The position numbers and the translations under genes were made by a program. From positions 47,201 through 111,200 of the forward strand of contig NZ_QYCP01000083.1 of assembly GCF_025506275.1 (NCBI RefSeq): 64,000 nucleotides of DNA, read 5' to 3'. This document shows, in pieces, positions 1 to 7,522 of this stretch. This DNA comes from Brevibacterium permense. GTDB taxonomy: Bacteria > Actinomycetota > Actinomycetes > Actinomycetales > Brevibacteriaceae. Each line of letters begins with the position of its first letter. The stretch's first letter is position 1. The notes beneath the pieces are model-generated. The model had not been told where the DNA came from. It was given only the letters and a program-made list of their open reading frames with translations, and did not search any database.

Positions 1-1
1 C

Positions 2-286
2 TCGATGCGTGCACATGCACGGGCCATCATCGCCTCGACGATCGTCAAGCTGATCGTGCTGCCGGGGCTGTCCCTCGCCGCACTGTCTCTCTTGGCAGTC
101 CCGACGGTGTCGGCGCTGGTCGGACTGCTCTTCCAATCGATCGCCACGGCGAGCTCGGGCTATGTCATGGCCCGGCAGCTCGGGGGAGATGCGAAGCTCA
201 TGGCCGCACTCATCGCCGGTCAGACTGTCATCATGCTCGTGACCCTGCCCGTCGTGCTGCTCATCGGCAAGTCGGTCCTCGGCTGA
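2..286 (+). CDS. AEC-family permease, C-terminal end (cut by window edge)
   Basis: This is the last ~95 residues of an inner-membrane permease whose start lies outside the window. Two hydrophobic segments are visible (about residues 15-45 and 65-92). They flank a stretch with SSGYVMARQLGGDAKLMAA, which resembles the C-terminal half of auxin-efflux-carrier (AEC) permeases, where an Ala-Arg-Gln-x-Gly-Gly-Asp motif precedes the last helix. AEC proteins export or import small carboxylates or auxin-like acids, but no substrate can be assigned from this fragment. The frame is open to the left edge, so the first in-frame ATG here is probably internal. A strong hairpin follows the stop. Confidence 0.7.
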   Translation, partial: SMRAHARAIIASTIVKLIVLPGLSLAALSLLAVPTVSALVGLLFQSIATASSGYVMARQLGGDAKLMAALIAGQTVIMLVTLPVVLLIGKSVLG

Positions 287-325
287 GGACGGACCGGTCT
301 CCCCGCAACCTCGGGCCCGAATACG

Positions 326-358
326 AAGCTGCCGATCCCGTGCTGGGATCGGCAGCTT
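326..358. terminator. Bidirectional terminator hairpin
   Basis: A perfect 14-base inverted repeat (AAGCTGCCGATCCC and its complement) with a 5-base loop lies between the convergent permease and ferritin genes. It can serve both strands. Confidence 0.75.
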
Positions 359-430
359 GAGTACTCGATTCGAGTTCACACTCGACTCAGGACTCGCTCT
401 GAGCGCTGAGCCGGAGCGGTCATGCAGTTC

Positions 431-946
431 TCACTCGCTGTCGGCGGTGATATCAGGGTGGCGTGAGCCGAGTTCGGAGTCGATGCGCAGCACGCCGGCA
501 CCGTCGTTGCCGACGCGCTCGAGGCGACCGATGATCTCGGAGATGCTCGACTCCTCCTCGACCTGCTCGTCGATGAACCAGTGGAGCAGCGGCAGGACAT
601 CGAGGTCGGCCTCGTCCTGAGCGGTGCGGTAGATGTTGCGGATGGACTCCGAGACCTTCTCCTCGTGGGCCAGTGCAGCCTTGAAGAAGTCGATCGGCTG
701 CGAACCGGAGACCTTCGGAGCAGCGATATCGCCGATCTGAGGGGCGAAGCCGCGGTCGAGGCAGTGCTGGGTGAACTTAGCGGCGTGAACCTGCTCTTCT
801 TCGGACTGGGCGCGCATCCAGCGCGTCATTCCGGGCAGATCGAGATCATCGAGCTGGATGGAGAGCTGGAGGTAGACCAACGAGGCTTCGAGTTCGAGGG
901 TGACCTGCTCGTTGAGGACCTTCTGCATGGCGGGGCTCAGGTGCAT
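431..946 (-). CDS. ftn: Non-heme ferritin
   Basis: Cytoplasmic iron-storage protein that oxidises Fe(II) at a di-iron centre and stores it in a 24-subunit shell. At 171 residues it has the normal ferritin length. The ferroxidase ligands align with E. coli FtnA: Glu18 in TLELEAS, Glu51 and His54 in EEEQVHAAKF, a Glu in AHEEKVSE and Gln in IDEQVEEE. There is no bacterioferritin heme-ligand pattern. The start has a good Shine-Dalgarno (AAAGGAG). The gene stands alone. Two palindromes lie upstream (1022-1034 and 1055-1069), but I did not find a convincing DtxR/IdeR iron box. Confidence 0.92.
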   Translation of the reverse strand: MHLSPAMQKVLNEQVTLELEASLVYLQLSIQLDDLDLPGMTRWMRAQSEEEQVHAAKFTQHCLDRGFAPQIGDIAAPKVSGSQPIDFFKAALAHEEKVSESIRNIYRTAQDEADLDVLPLLHWFIDEQVEEESSISEIIGRLERVGNDGAGVLRIDSELGSRHPDITADSE

Positions 947-1021
947 CTTTTACTCCTTTGCGGTTCGAGGCGGATCCGTTCCGCCTGCTTAGAGAATATC
1001 CTGACACCTTTTCTAGAACCG

Positions 1022-1034
1022 TTCCAGTGTGGAA
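1022..1034. promoter_or_regulatory. Palindrome upstream of ferritin
   Basis: TTCCA-GTG-TGGAA is a perfect inverted repeat about 76 bases before the ferritin start, a position suiting a regulator site. No regulator is identified. Confidence 0.3.
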
Positions 1035-1054
1035 AGGCTCGGCAAACTCTGCCC

Positions 1055-1069
1055 AGGTATGCCATACCT
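1055..1069. promoter_or_regulatory. 15-base palindrome between amidase and ferritin genes
   Basis: AGGTATG-C-CATACCT is a perfect odd palindrome in the gap upstream of ferritin and downstream of the amidase stop. Its GGTATnnnATACC layout recalls GntR-family operators. Which gene it controls is not determined. Confidence 0.4.
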
Positions 1070-1105
1070 GCCTAGACCGACGCAGCGTCCTGCGACTAAT
1101 GCCGA

Positions 1106-2539
1106 TCAGAGGTCTGGCCGTCTGAGGTGATGACCGGTGGCGGCTTCGAAAGCATGAGCGACTCGCAGCAGCTCGACGTCCGCACCGGGCTTGGCCACGA
1201 TCTGCACACCCACAGGCAGGCCGGAAGCCGAGAAGCCGGCAGGCACCGAGATCGCGGGGCAGCCGGTCGCCGAGATCAGGCACAGTGCCCGCATCCAATC
1301 GAGATAATTCTCAAGCTGCACCCCATTGATCTGCCGGGGATACTCGATGTCCGCATCGAACGGCAGGACCTGGGACGTGGTGAGCACGAGTACGTCGTGG
1401 TCGGCGAAATAGCTGTCGACTTCCGCATGCAGGCGGATGCGGGCTGATTCGGCCGAAGCCACCTCGGCACCTGTGAGGTCGAGGCCCATGCGGATGTTCC
1501 ACCGGACCGATTCCTTGATTCTGTCTGGGTGCGCCTCATACAGATCGCCCCACGAGCCCACGAAGTCGAGGGCGCGGCGGACGTTGAACACCTCGTCGGC
1601 GTCCGTGAGATCCGGGATCTGTTCGTCCACATGCGCACCGAGGCTGCCGAACACCGGCGCTGCGGACGCGACGATCTCCTTCACCTCGGATTCGACCGGA
1701 AGCAGTCCATCCAGGTCGGGGTTGAAGCCGACCCGCAGTCCGGCGAGGTCGGGGGAGCGGTCAGCGTCGAGTGCGAACTCCGGGAGGTCGAAGACACTGC
1801 CCGATTCCAGGATCGATTCCGGCGCCGAAGGATGCGGCCCGGAGGCCACCGACATGAGCAGCGCCACATCGGAGACCGTGCGAGCCATGAAACCGCTCTG
1901 GCCCAGCCACGCAAACGGATTGCCCGGTGGCACATGCGGGATGCGTCCGTTGCTCGGTCGCAACCCCACGACGTTGTTGAACGATGCTGGCGACCGCAGC
2001 GATCCGCCCATATCCGATCCGTCCCCGGAGGCCTGGATGCCTGCCGCGAGCACCGCTCCGACTCCGCCGGAGGATCCCGAAGCGGACTTCGTCCGGTCAT
2101 ACGGGTTCACGGTCGTTCCGAACACTTCATTGAAGGTGTGCGAGCCGGCAGCGAACTCGGGCACATTCGTCTTGCCCGTCGTCGTGATTCCGGCAGACTT
2201 GAGGCGGGCGATTATGAGCGCATCCGATTCGGGCACGCGGTCGGCCATGAGCGGCGAACCCCAGGTCGTCCGCATTCCCGCCGTGTCGTGAGTGTCCTTA
2301 TGCGTCATCGGCACTCCGTGCAGTGCGCCGAGGCTTTCACCGCGGGCGGTTGCTGCGTCGGCGGCATCAGCTTGAGCAAAGGCGGCCTCGTCATCACGGG
2401 TGATCACGGCATTGAGAGCGGGATTGACCTCATCGATGCGGTCGAGGTGAGCCTGCAACGCCTCCCGGGCCGAGACCTCCTTGGCGGCGATCCGGCCGGC
2501 CAGCTCACGGGTCGACCACCACAGCATCTCCTCGCTCAT
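1106..2539 (-). CDS. Amidase (amidase signature family)
   Basis: Hydrolyses an amide bond (R-CO-NH2 or an aryl/peptidyl amide) through the Ser-cisSer-Lys triad of the amidase signature family. The triad is visible as Lys81 (HKD), cis-Ser156 (in SGSSGG) and nucleophile Ser180 (in DMGGSLRSPA), with the 75- and 24-residue spacings seen in fatty-acid amide hydrolase. At 477 residues it is full length. Its start overlaps the stop of the upstream M20 hydrolase gene by 4 bases (ATGA), so the two are translationally coupled. GatA is unlikely because gatB/gatC are absent. The true substrate is unknown, probably a small amide or an N-acyl product of the neighbouring enzyme. Confidence 0.9.
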   Translation of the reverse strand: MSEEMLWWSTRELAGRIAAKEVSAREALQAHLDRIDEVNPALNAVITRDDEAAFAQADAADAATARGESLGALHGVPMTHKDTHDTAGMRTTWGSPLMADRVPESDALIIARLKSAGITTTGKTNVPEFAAGSHTFNEVFGTTVNPYDRTKSASGSSGGVGAVLAAGIQASGDGSDMGGSLRSPASFNNVVGLRPSNGRIPHVPPGNPFAWLGQSGFMARTVSDVALLMSVASGPHPSAPESILESGSVFDLPEFALDADRSPDLAGLRVGFNPDLDGLLPVESEVKEIVASAAPVFGSLGAHVDEQIPDLTDADEVFNVRRALDFVGSWGDLYEAHPDRIKESVRWNIRMGLDLTGAEVASAESARIRLHAEVDSYFADHDVLVLTTSQVLPFDADIEYPRQINGVQLENYLDWMRALCLISATGCPAISVPAGFSASGLPVGVQIVAKPGADVELLRVAHAFEAATGHHLRRPDL

Positions 2540-3777
2540 GCGCGGTCCTTTCCGACCTTGCTCAGCACCGCGGACAGCGCGGCTCTGATGCCGGTCTCGA
2601 GAGTGGTCTCGACGTCATCGGGGGCGAAGAACGGGGAGTGATTTCCGGGTGGGGTCTCTTCGCCTTCGAATTTCGAGGGGGAGTAGCCGCCGAAGAACCA
2701 GTACACGTACGGGACTCCGATGTCATCGCCGAACGCTCCGACGTCCTCGCTGCCGGTGGCCGGCTTATCGAGGTGGACCTGATCGGTTCCGAGTTCGGCT
2801 CCGGCATGGGTGAGGAACGACTCCGTCTCCGCCGGGTCGTTGAAACAGCGCGGGAACCGGTACATCTCCTCGATCTCGGGCTCCGGCGCTCCGGACGCCA
2901 GCGCCTCGGCGAGGATGACCCGTCGGACGCGGTCGAGAACGACTTCGCGGACCTCCTCGTTGAAGGTGCGGATATTGAGTTTGAACTCTGCGGAGTCGGG
3001 GATGATGTTCTCCTTGAGTCCGCCGTGGAAGGTGCCGACGGTGACGACGGCCATGTCGTTGCCGGAGATCTCGCGTGACACGACCGACTGGAGGCGGGTG
3101 ATCATATAGGCGCCGAGGACGATCGGGTCGATCGCGTTCTCCGGCTGGGACCCGTGTGCCTGCTTGCCCCTGACGGTCACGCGCAGGCAGTCGGACATCG
3201 CCATGGCGGTGCCGCTGCTGACGTAGAGGTGACCGGCGGCACCGGGCCACACGTGCTGACCGAAGATGACGTCGGGGCGCACGATCTCATCCCAGAGCCC
3301 GTCATCGAGCATGGCGCGCGCACCTTGGCCGGTCTCCTCACCGGGCTGGAAGAGCATGACGACTGTTCCCGACCACAGGTCCCTGTGTGCGACGAGGTGC
3401 TTGGCAAGGTAGAGACCGACTGTGATGTGAGTGTCGTGGCCGCAGCCGTGCATGACCTTCGTCGTCTCGCCGTCGGGAAGAGTCCCGTCCGCGGTTGAGG
3501 CATAGTCGAGGCCGGTGTCCTCACTGATCGGCAGCCCGTCGATGTCGGCGCGGTAGCCGATGACCGGCCCTTCGCCGTTCTCGATCACGGCGACGACTCC
3601 GGTTCCGCCGAAGGTGTGCGTGGTCAGTCCCAGCGCCTGGAGCTTGGAGGCGATCTCCGCCGCGGTGTTCGTCTCCTGCATCGACAGCTCGGGAGTGCGG
3701 TGGAAGTGCTTGTAGTCGGCGATCGCCTGGTCGAGATCAGCACTGATCGACGCGCGGAATGCGGGGTTGAGAGACAT
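2536..3777 (-). CDS. M20-family amidohydrolase (metallopeptidase)
   Basis: Zinc/manganese-dependent hydrolase of the IAA-amino-acid hydrolase/hippuricase group, which cleaves N-acyl amino acids or small peptides. Metal-site motifs are visible: YRADIDGLPI near residue 75, MHGCGHDTH at 109-117 (Cys112, His114) and QPGEETGQGA near 147. The length of 413 residues is typical. I chose the ATG preceded by AGAAAGGACATC. The frame stays open about 310 codons further upstream, but that extension is antisense-like Arg/His-rich sequence. It overlaps the amidase start by 4 bases and lies about 100 bases after the membrane-protein pair. A palindrome at 3802-3814 sits just before it. Confidence 0.9.
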   Translation of the reverse strand: MSLNPAFRASISADLDQAIADYKHFHRTPELSMQETNTAAEIASKLQALGLTTHTFGGTGVVAVIENGEGPVIGYRADIDGLPISEDTGLDYASTADGTLPDGETTKVMHGCGHDTHITVGLYLAKHLVAHRDLWSGTVVMLFQPGEETGQGARAMLDDGLWDEIVRPDVIFGQHVWPGAAGHLYVSSGTAMAMSDCLRVTVRGKQAHGSQPENAIDPIVLGAYMITRLQSVVSREISGNDMAVVTVGTFHGGLKENIIPDSAEFKLNIRTFNEEVREVVLDRVRRVILAEALASGAPEPEIEEMYRFPRCFNDPAETESFLTHAGAELGTDQVHLDKPATGSEDVGAFGDDIGVPYVYWFFGGYSPSKFEGEETPPGNHSPFFAPDDVETTLETGIRAALSAVLSKVGKDRA

Positions 3778-3801
3778 GATGTCCTTTCTGCAGTGGTCTG
3801 G

Positions 3802-3814
3802 TGCCATTTTGGCA
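3802..3814. promoter_or_regulatory. Operator-like palindrome before the M20 gene
   Basis: TGCCA-TTT-TGGCA is a perfect palindrome 25 bases upstream of the M20 hydrolase start. Its core GCCATTTTGGC differs by one base from the palindrome at 5424-5434 before the DUF5058-type gene. This suggests one regulator acts on both parts of the cluster. Confidence 0.5.
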
Positions 3815-3881
3815 GGAATTGTCGGATGCGGGGGTGAGTCTCGGCAGTTGAGCGACGACCGCATTCCGTCGGCTGCCGTCG

Positions 3882-4619
3882 TCAGTTGATTCCGACGGTG
3901 TCGGTGCCGTCGCTGTCGGGTCGCTTGTCCGTGACCGCCTTGTTGCGGGTGAACCATGTGATGAGGATGGTCAGGAACACGACGATGGCCACGTCGCCGG
4001 GGGCGAGCACGGGAACCAGCCGAACGAGGACGAGGATGACCAGCGCCGCCATACCGAGGGCGATGAGCGTCGACTTGAGTTGCTTGAGCGACGCGATGAG
4101 CTGGACGGTGACGCCGCCGAGGATGGCCGGGAGGATGTAGAGCTTCGCAACGAGGGTCACGGGCTCGGGAATGAGGGAGACGAGCCAGGTGCCGAGGATG
4201 CCGACGAAGATGATCATCGAGGCGACGTGGATGATCGCGGCGCCGCAGATGGCCATCGTCGCCGCATATTCGCCCTTGCGTGTGCCCGGCTTCGCCCCGA
4301 TCGTGTCCTGAGCGACGATCGCCGAGGGCAGCAGTTTGTTCGAGACGTTGCCGATCATGAAAGCCTGGTACATTCCGGCGGGACCGAGGATCGGGAAGTA
4401 CGTGAGCGGTTCGACGATGTAGAAGACTCCATAGACGGCGAAGACGGCGAGGAATCCCTTGAGGACCTCTCCGAAGTCGATGTCCGCGTCCGCGACGAAG
4501 AGCAGATAGAAGGGCACCGAGGTGGCGATGAGGAAGCCGATGAAGAGCGTGATCGAGCCCCACCGGCTGGTGGTGCGCTCGAATGCCGCATGCGAGGGTG
4601 ATGTGATGATCGATGACAT
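3882..4619 (-). CDS. Integral membrane protein, partner of the DUF5058-type protein
   Basis: I cannot assign this to a named family with certainty. The 245-residue protein has roughly six hydrophobic segments (near residues 21-43, 52-75, 80-100, 115-140, 145-172 and 190-222). It has a central motif, GMYQAFMIGNVSNKLLPSA, and a charged, Asp-rich tail. The start has a strong Shine-Dalgarno (GAGGAGAGAAC). It begins 9 bases after the stop of the DUF5058-type gene and precedes the M20 and amidase genes, so the four are likely co-expressed. The pairing of two ~245-residue, multi-helix proteins suggests a two-subunit transporter delivering amide or peptide substrates to the hydrolases. That role is inference. 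Confidence 0.75.
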   Translation of the reverse strand: MSSIITSPSHAAFERTTSRWGSITLFIGFLIATSVPFYLLFVADADIDFGEVLKGFLAVFAVYGVFYIVEPLTYFPILGPAGMYQAFMIGNVSNKLLPSAIVAQDTIGAKPGTRKGEYAATMAICGAAIIHVASMIIFVGILGTWLVSLIPEPVTLVAKLYILPAILGGVTVQLIASLKQLKSTLIALGMAALVILVLVRLVPVLAPGDVAIVVFLTILITWFTRNKAVTDKRPDSDGTDTVGIN

Positions 4620-4628
4620 GTTCTCTCC

Positions 4629-5375
4629 TCAGGCTTCGGGCATGCCGAGACCGGCATAGTGGGCGAAATAGGCGGCGACGAGGCCGATGAGCAGGGAGAT
4701 TCCCAGGCCCCATTCCTTCAGCCAGTTCTGTTTGAGCGTCCTGGCGAGCAGCAGGCAGATGCTCATCACCACTGCCGAGACGATGACGGCGATGACATGG
4801 GTCGGTGACTTCGGCAGCTCACGGAAGGTCAGCGCCGCGAAGGCCGCGAGCAGCGCCGCGCCCGGGATAATCGACATAAGTGCGGGATTGACCTTCTCGA
4901 GCTTGTGAGAGCTGCGTTTGAAGATCGGGGTGAGGATGAGGGTGGAGATCATCCAGCCGGCGCCCGAGAGGCTCATCGCCATGAGGGCGACGATGAAGAC
5001 TCCCCGGGTGAAGGTCTCATCGCCGAGGTTGGCACCCATGGTGCCTGCCGCCAGGGACGCAGATGCGACCTCGGTGGCGGCGGACCCGATGAGTCCGACG
5101 CGGACGATCACCGGGGGAGTGCCGAACAGCGGCAGCAGAGCGATGGCGACGAGGACCACCGACAGCGATGGCCCGATGGCGGCGACACCGCCGGCGCGGA
5201 AGGCCGAACGGACCTCCTGTTGGCTCATACCCGCGGACTCGGCGTTCTTCTTCACCGCGGTCATATAGATGAGTGATTGAACGACGACTACGCCCATCAC
5301 CGCCATCGCGAGTATCCAGAGAATCGGGGCGTTTGCGAGGCCGATGTAGTCGGCCGAACCGCTGGCCACGGTCAT
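4629..5375 (-). CDS. DUF5058-type integral membrane protein
   Basis: A 248-residue polytopic membrane protein resembling the DUF5058 family, whose function is not established. Hydrophobic segments lie near residues 14-40, 55-82, 88-110, 122-150, 165-185, 190-210 and 222-242. The central loop GSAATEVASASLAAGTMGA is rich in small residues and could line a substrate path. A Shine-Dalgarno (GAGGAGCT) sits before the ATG. It is the first gene of the DUF5058/partner/M20/amidase run, and a palindrome 49 bases upstream matches the one before the M20 gene. A transport role, possibly for acylated amino acids or peptides, is inferred only from the neighbours. Confidence 0.75.
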   Translation of the reverse strand: MTVASGSADYIGLANAPILWILAMAVMGVVVVQSLIYMTAVKKNAESAGMSQQEVRSAFRAGGVAAIGPSLSVVLVAIALLPLFGTPPVIVRVGLIGSAATEVASASLAAGTMGANLGDETFTRGVFIVALMAMSLSGAGWMISTLILTPIFKRSSHKLEKVNPALMSIIPGAALLAAFAALTFRELPKSPTHVIAVIVSAVVMSICLLLARTLKQNWLKEWGLGISLLIGLVAAYFAHYAGLGMPEA

Positions 5376-5423
5376 GGTCAGCTCCTCACTTCATTGTCGA
5401 GTTGCAGGGGCGCAAGACGGCAA

Positions 5424-5434
5424 GCCATATTGGC
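5424..5434. promoter_or_regulatory. Operator-like palindrome before the DUF5058-type gene
   Basis: GCCA-TAT-TGGC is a perfect palindrome matching the site at 3802-3814 at 10 of 11 positions. It partly overlaps a second element, TGGCATACCA (5431-5440), which resembles the ferritin-side palindrome at 1055-1069. Confidence 0.5.
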
Positions 5435-5467
5435 ATACCATCACGCAGTGCGCAGGAACAACCTATA

Positions 5468-5483
5468 CTGACCAATCGGTCAG
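5468..5483. promoter_or_regulatory. TetR-type operator palindrome
   Basis: CTGACC-AATC-GGTCAG is a perfect 6-4-6 inverted repeat overlapping a plus-strand -10-like TATACT (5464-5469). The arrangement is typical of TetR-family autoregulatory sites, but no TetR gene lies beside it. The remainder of the 240-base gap (5376-5617) holds no gene I can support. Confidence 0.45.
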
Positions 5484-5617
5484 GACCATGGTTTGACCAG
5501 AAGTTCTCGACACTCGAGATTCATCGGAGCGATATCCGACGCCCGTCCCGCCTTGCAGAACGACATCACCCGAGATCGTCGGGTACCGGCCCGGGTATTC
5601 GGACTTAGGCTGAGGGC

Positions 5618-6178
5618 ATGGACGATGTCGCTACAACTCAGCTCGATCAGGCAGAAGCAGGTTGGGCCACAGCCCTCCATCGCGTCCGCACCTCCGATCT
5701 GAATCGGCCGAGCGGGGCGGCGCAATGGTCGAATGCGGAGCTCGTCAATCACCTGATCGGCGGGGGAGTCCGCTACACGAAGCTGCTGGAGCAGGCGAGC
5801 ACGGAGGAGGTCGAAGCCACCAGGGGAGCCGATCACCTCGGAGAGGACATGATCGAATCCTTCTGGACTCATGAGAGGTCGTTCAGAGCACTGGTGAACG
5901 AATGCGACCTTCACGCGCCGGTCGCTCATCGGATCGGTAGCATCCCTGGCACGCAGCTGGTGCAGATGCGCATCCTCGAGCTCGCACTCCATGCGGCTGA
6001 CCTCTCGCGCGGCACCGGACATGACTGGCCGATCGATGAGAGCCTTGCCGAGTTCATCTCAACCGACCTCGGCGATCTCATCATCGCTCTGGGTGCCGAG
6101 GGCGGATACAGGCCGCCACGCCCGATCGGCGAGGGAGTCACGCACGCTCAGCGCGTGCTGCTGCTGTCGGGCCGGTGA
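5618..6178 (+). CDS. TIGR03086-type DinB-like/mycothiol-dependent-fold protein
   Basis: A 186-residue protein of the DinB-like four-helix family (TIGR03086/maleylpyruvate-isomerase N-terminal type). Many actinobacterial members bind a metal through three His residues and some use mycothiol. Visible family traits are the N-terminal helix with WATALHRVR, the WSNAELVNHLIGG segment with a candidate metal His, and MRILELALHAADLSRGTG with another His. Enzymatic activity and substrate are unknown. A -10-like TAGGCT (5606-5611) lies 6 bases before the ATG and there is no Shine-Dalgarno, so the mRNA is probably leaderless. Confidence 0.75.
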   Translation: MDDVATTQLDQAEAGWATALHRVRTSDLNRPSGAAQWSNAELVNHLIGGGVRYTKLLEQASTEEVEATRGADHLGEDMIESFWTHERSFRALVNECDLHAPVAHRIGSIPGTQLVQMRILELALHAADLSRGTGHDWPIDESLAEFISTDLGDLIIALGAEGGYRPPRPIGEGVTHAQRVLLLSGR

Positions 6179-6215
6179 CGGGCTCCAAACGGTGACCGGC
6201 TGGAACTGCGGTGCT

Positions 6216-6734
6216 TCAGCGCTTCTTCGGTGAGATGTACATGGTGATGCGTGCGGTGACGAAGGCGATGCCATTCGCGTCGAAGACATCCACGGGGACG
6301 ACCAGGTCGAACTTCTCCTCGCCGAATTCGGGGATCTCTTCAAGCCGGGTGACGGCCGTGACCGGCCCTTTGCTGGCCTTGGCGTTGTATTCCACGGTCA
6401 TTCCCGCCGGGATCCAGCGGTGAGTGGGCGGCACGGTCGCTTCCGTCATGACGCCGGCGGCGACTTCGGCCATATTGCACGACGCGATCGCGTGATAGGT
6501 GCCGATATGGTTGTGCATTCCACGGCGGTTAGGCGCAGTGACGCGACACAGCCCGGGTCGCAGCTCTTTGATCTGCGGGCGCACAGTACGGAAGTAGGGT
6601 GCTTTGAAGCAGATGCCCTGGGAGAACAGCCATGAACCGACGAGGCCGCCCAGAGGCATCTCCTGCATCTTCTTCCAGAGCTTGAAAGTGGGTGCCGATT
6701 CGTCGGTGTGCACGGCTGTGGTGTCTGCGGTCAT
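6216..6734 (-). CDS. DUF4442 hotdog-fold protein (thioesterase-like)
   Basis: A 172-residue cytoplasmic protein with the hotdog fold of the PaaI/DUF4442 group, members of which are acyl-CoA thioesterases or acyl-binding proteins. The central signature GMHNHIGTYHAIASCNMAE matches the motif that starts the long hotdog helix, and the strands TRLEEIPEF and FVTARITMYISPKK form the sheet. It stands alone between convergent and divergent neighbours. A TACTG-TT-CAGTA palindrome lies about 28 bases upstream of the start, so it may have a dedicated repressor. The substrate is unknown. Confidence 0.75.
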   Translation of the reverse strand: MTADTTAVHTDESAPTFKLWKKMQEMPLGGLVGSWLFSQGICFKAPYFRTVRPQIKELRPGLCRVTAPNRRGMHNHIGTYHAIASCNMAEVAAGVMTEATVPPTHRWIPAGMTVEYNAKASKGPVTAVTRLEEIPEFGEEKFDLVVPVDVFDANGIAFVTARITMYISPKKR

Positions 6735-6761
6735 GGAGGCGCCCTTTGCTGTGATCTGAGT

Positions 6762-6773
6762 TACTGTTCAGTA
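6762..6773. promoter_or_regulatory. Palindrome upstream of the hotdog gene
   Basis: TACTG-TT-CAGTA is a perfect inverted repeat in the short gap between the hotdog gene start and the stop of the next minus-strand gene. It is a candidate repressor site overlapping the promoter. Confidence 0.4.
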
Positions 6774-6782
6774 CAAATGCTA

Positions 6783-7208
6783 TCAGTCGGACCATTCGGC
6801 GAGCGTGTGGTCACGAGTGCGCTCGAGGAGTTCACGCAGCACCGATTCGTCGACATCATTCAAGCGCGTGAGATACAGGCACGACGTGCCGCTGCGGTAC
6901 TTGCCGAGCCTGGAGGCCAGGTCGGGCCAGCGGACCTCATAGTCGCTCGTGAGATAGATCGTGTGCTGACGCGCAGCAGGGGAGTACGCGAGAACCGGCA
7001 TCCTGCCGCCATGCCCTGATTCGCAGCGATACTCGACCTCGCCGAATCCGATGATGCGCGAGGCCCACACCACAGGTTCCTCGCCGGAGATCTCTGCGAG
7101 GATCTCGCGCAGGCGGTCGGCCTCGGCGCGCCTGGGACCGCCTGCACGCACGAGCACGTCACCGACGGGTTCGCCTGTCGGTCGCATTGCAGGTTGCTTC
7201 GTCGCCAT
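6783..7208 (-). CDS. DUF1801/YdhG-like small protein
   Basis: About 141 residues from the ATG chosen here (MATKQPAMRPTG). The frame continues upstream to a TTG but without a ribosome site. It contains the DUF1801 (YdhG-like) pattern: an early ADRLREILAEISGEEPVVW helix, a central IIGFGEVEY and PVLAYSPAARQHTIYL strand region, and a C-terminal charged helix ending VLRELLERTRDHTLAEWSD. Family members are small, single-domain cytosolic proteins of unknown biochemical role. It is transcribed alone. An AT-rich palindrome (7307-7320) lies about 100 bases upstream. Confidence 0.7.
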   Translation of the reverse strand: MATKQPAMRPTGEPVGDVLVRAGGPRRAEADRLREILAEISGEEPVVWASRIIGFGEVEYRCESGHGGRMPVLAYSPAARQHTIYLTSDYEVRWPDLASRLGKYRSGTSCLYLTRLNDVDESVLRELLERTRDHTLAEWSD

Positions 7209-7306
7209 TTCGCCCCCTGGTGTCGGCCTGATGGATAACAGGCTCAGATCGCCGGACTCAACTGTGACTGCGCACCACGGGGACCGGCTCAATGTCGTTA
7301 CTTAAC

Positions 7307-7320
7307 ATAATGTATATTAT
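7307..7320. promoter_or_regulatory. AT-rich palindrome in intergenic gap
   Basis: ATAAT-GTAT-ATTAT is a perfect-arm palindrome, strikingly AT-rich for this genome. It lies in the 314-base gap 7209-7522, upstream of the DUF1801-like gene. Apart from this site and the hairpin at 7417-7454 I see nothing in the gap. Confidence 0.4.
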
Positions 7321-7416
7321 CGGCGTTCTACCCGAAGACAGAGAGGAGCCTCGAAACTCACGAATGACGCTCCCAACACCAAAGCACAATGCACGGTGAC
7401 GACCCTCACCGACAGA

Positions 7417-7454
7417 AATGGCCGTGAGCGACGCACGGATCACTCACGGCCATT
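7417..7454 (-). terminator. Terminator hairpin after rpf
   Basis: AATGGCCGTGAG and its perfect complement flank a 14-base loop about 70 bases downstream of the rpf stop. Confidence 0.6.
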
Positions 7455-7522
7455 CCATGATCACGAGCACAGCGCACGTGTCCATGCCTGCAGATCGTTG
7501 ATCGTCAGATCATCGTGTGGTC

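Noticed and set aside
960..1020. IdeR/DtxR iron box before ferritin
   Set aside because: A TTAGAGAATATCCTGA-like stretch matches the 19-base consensus too poorly to call.
3778..4713. N-terminal extension of the M20 hydrolase frame to 725 residues
   Set aside because: The extension is antisense to the membrane-protein genes and Arg/His/Pro-rich. A good ribosome site marks the shorter start.
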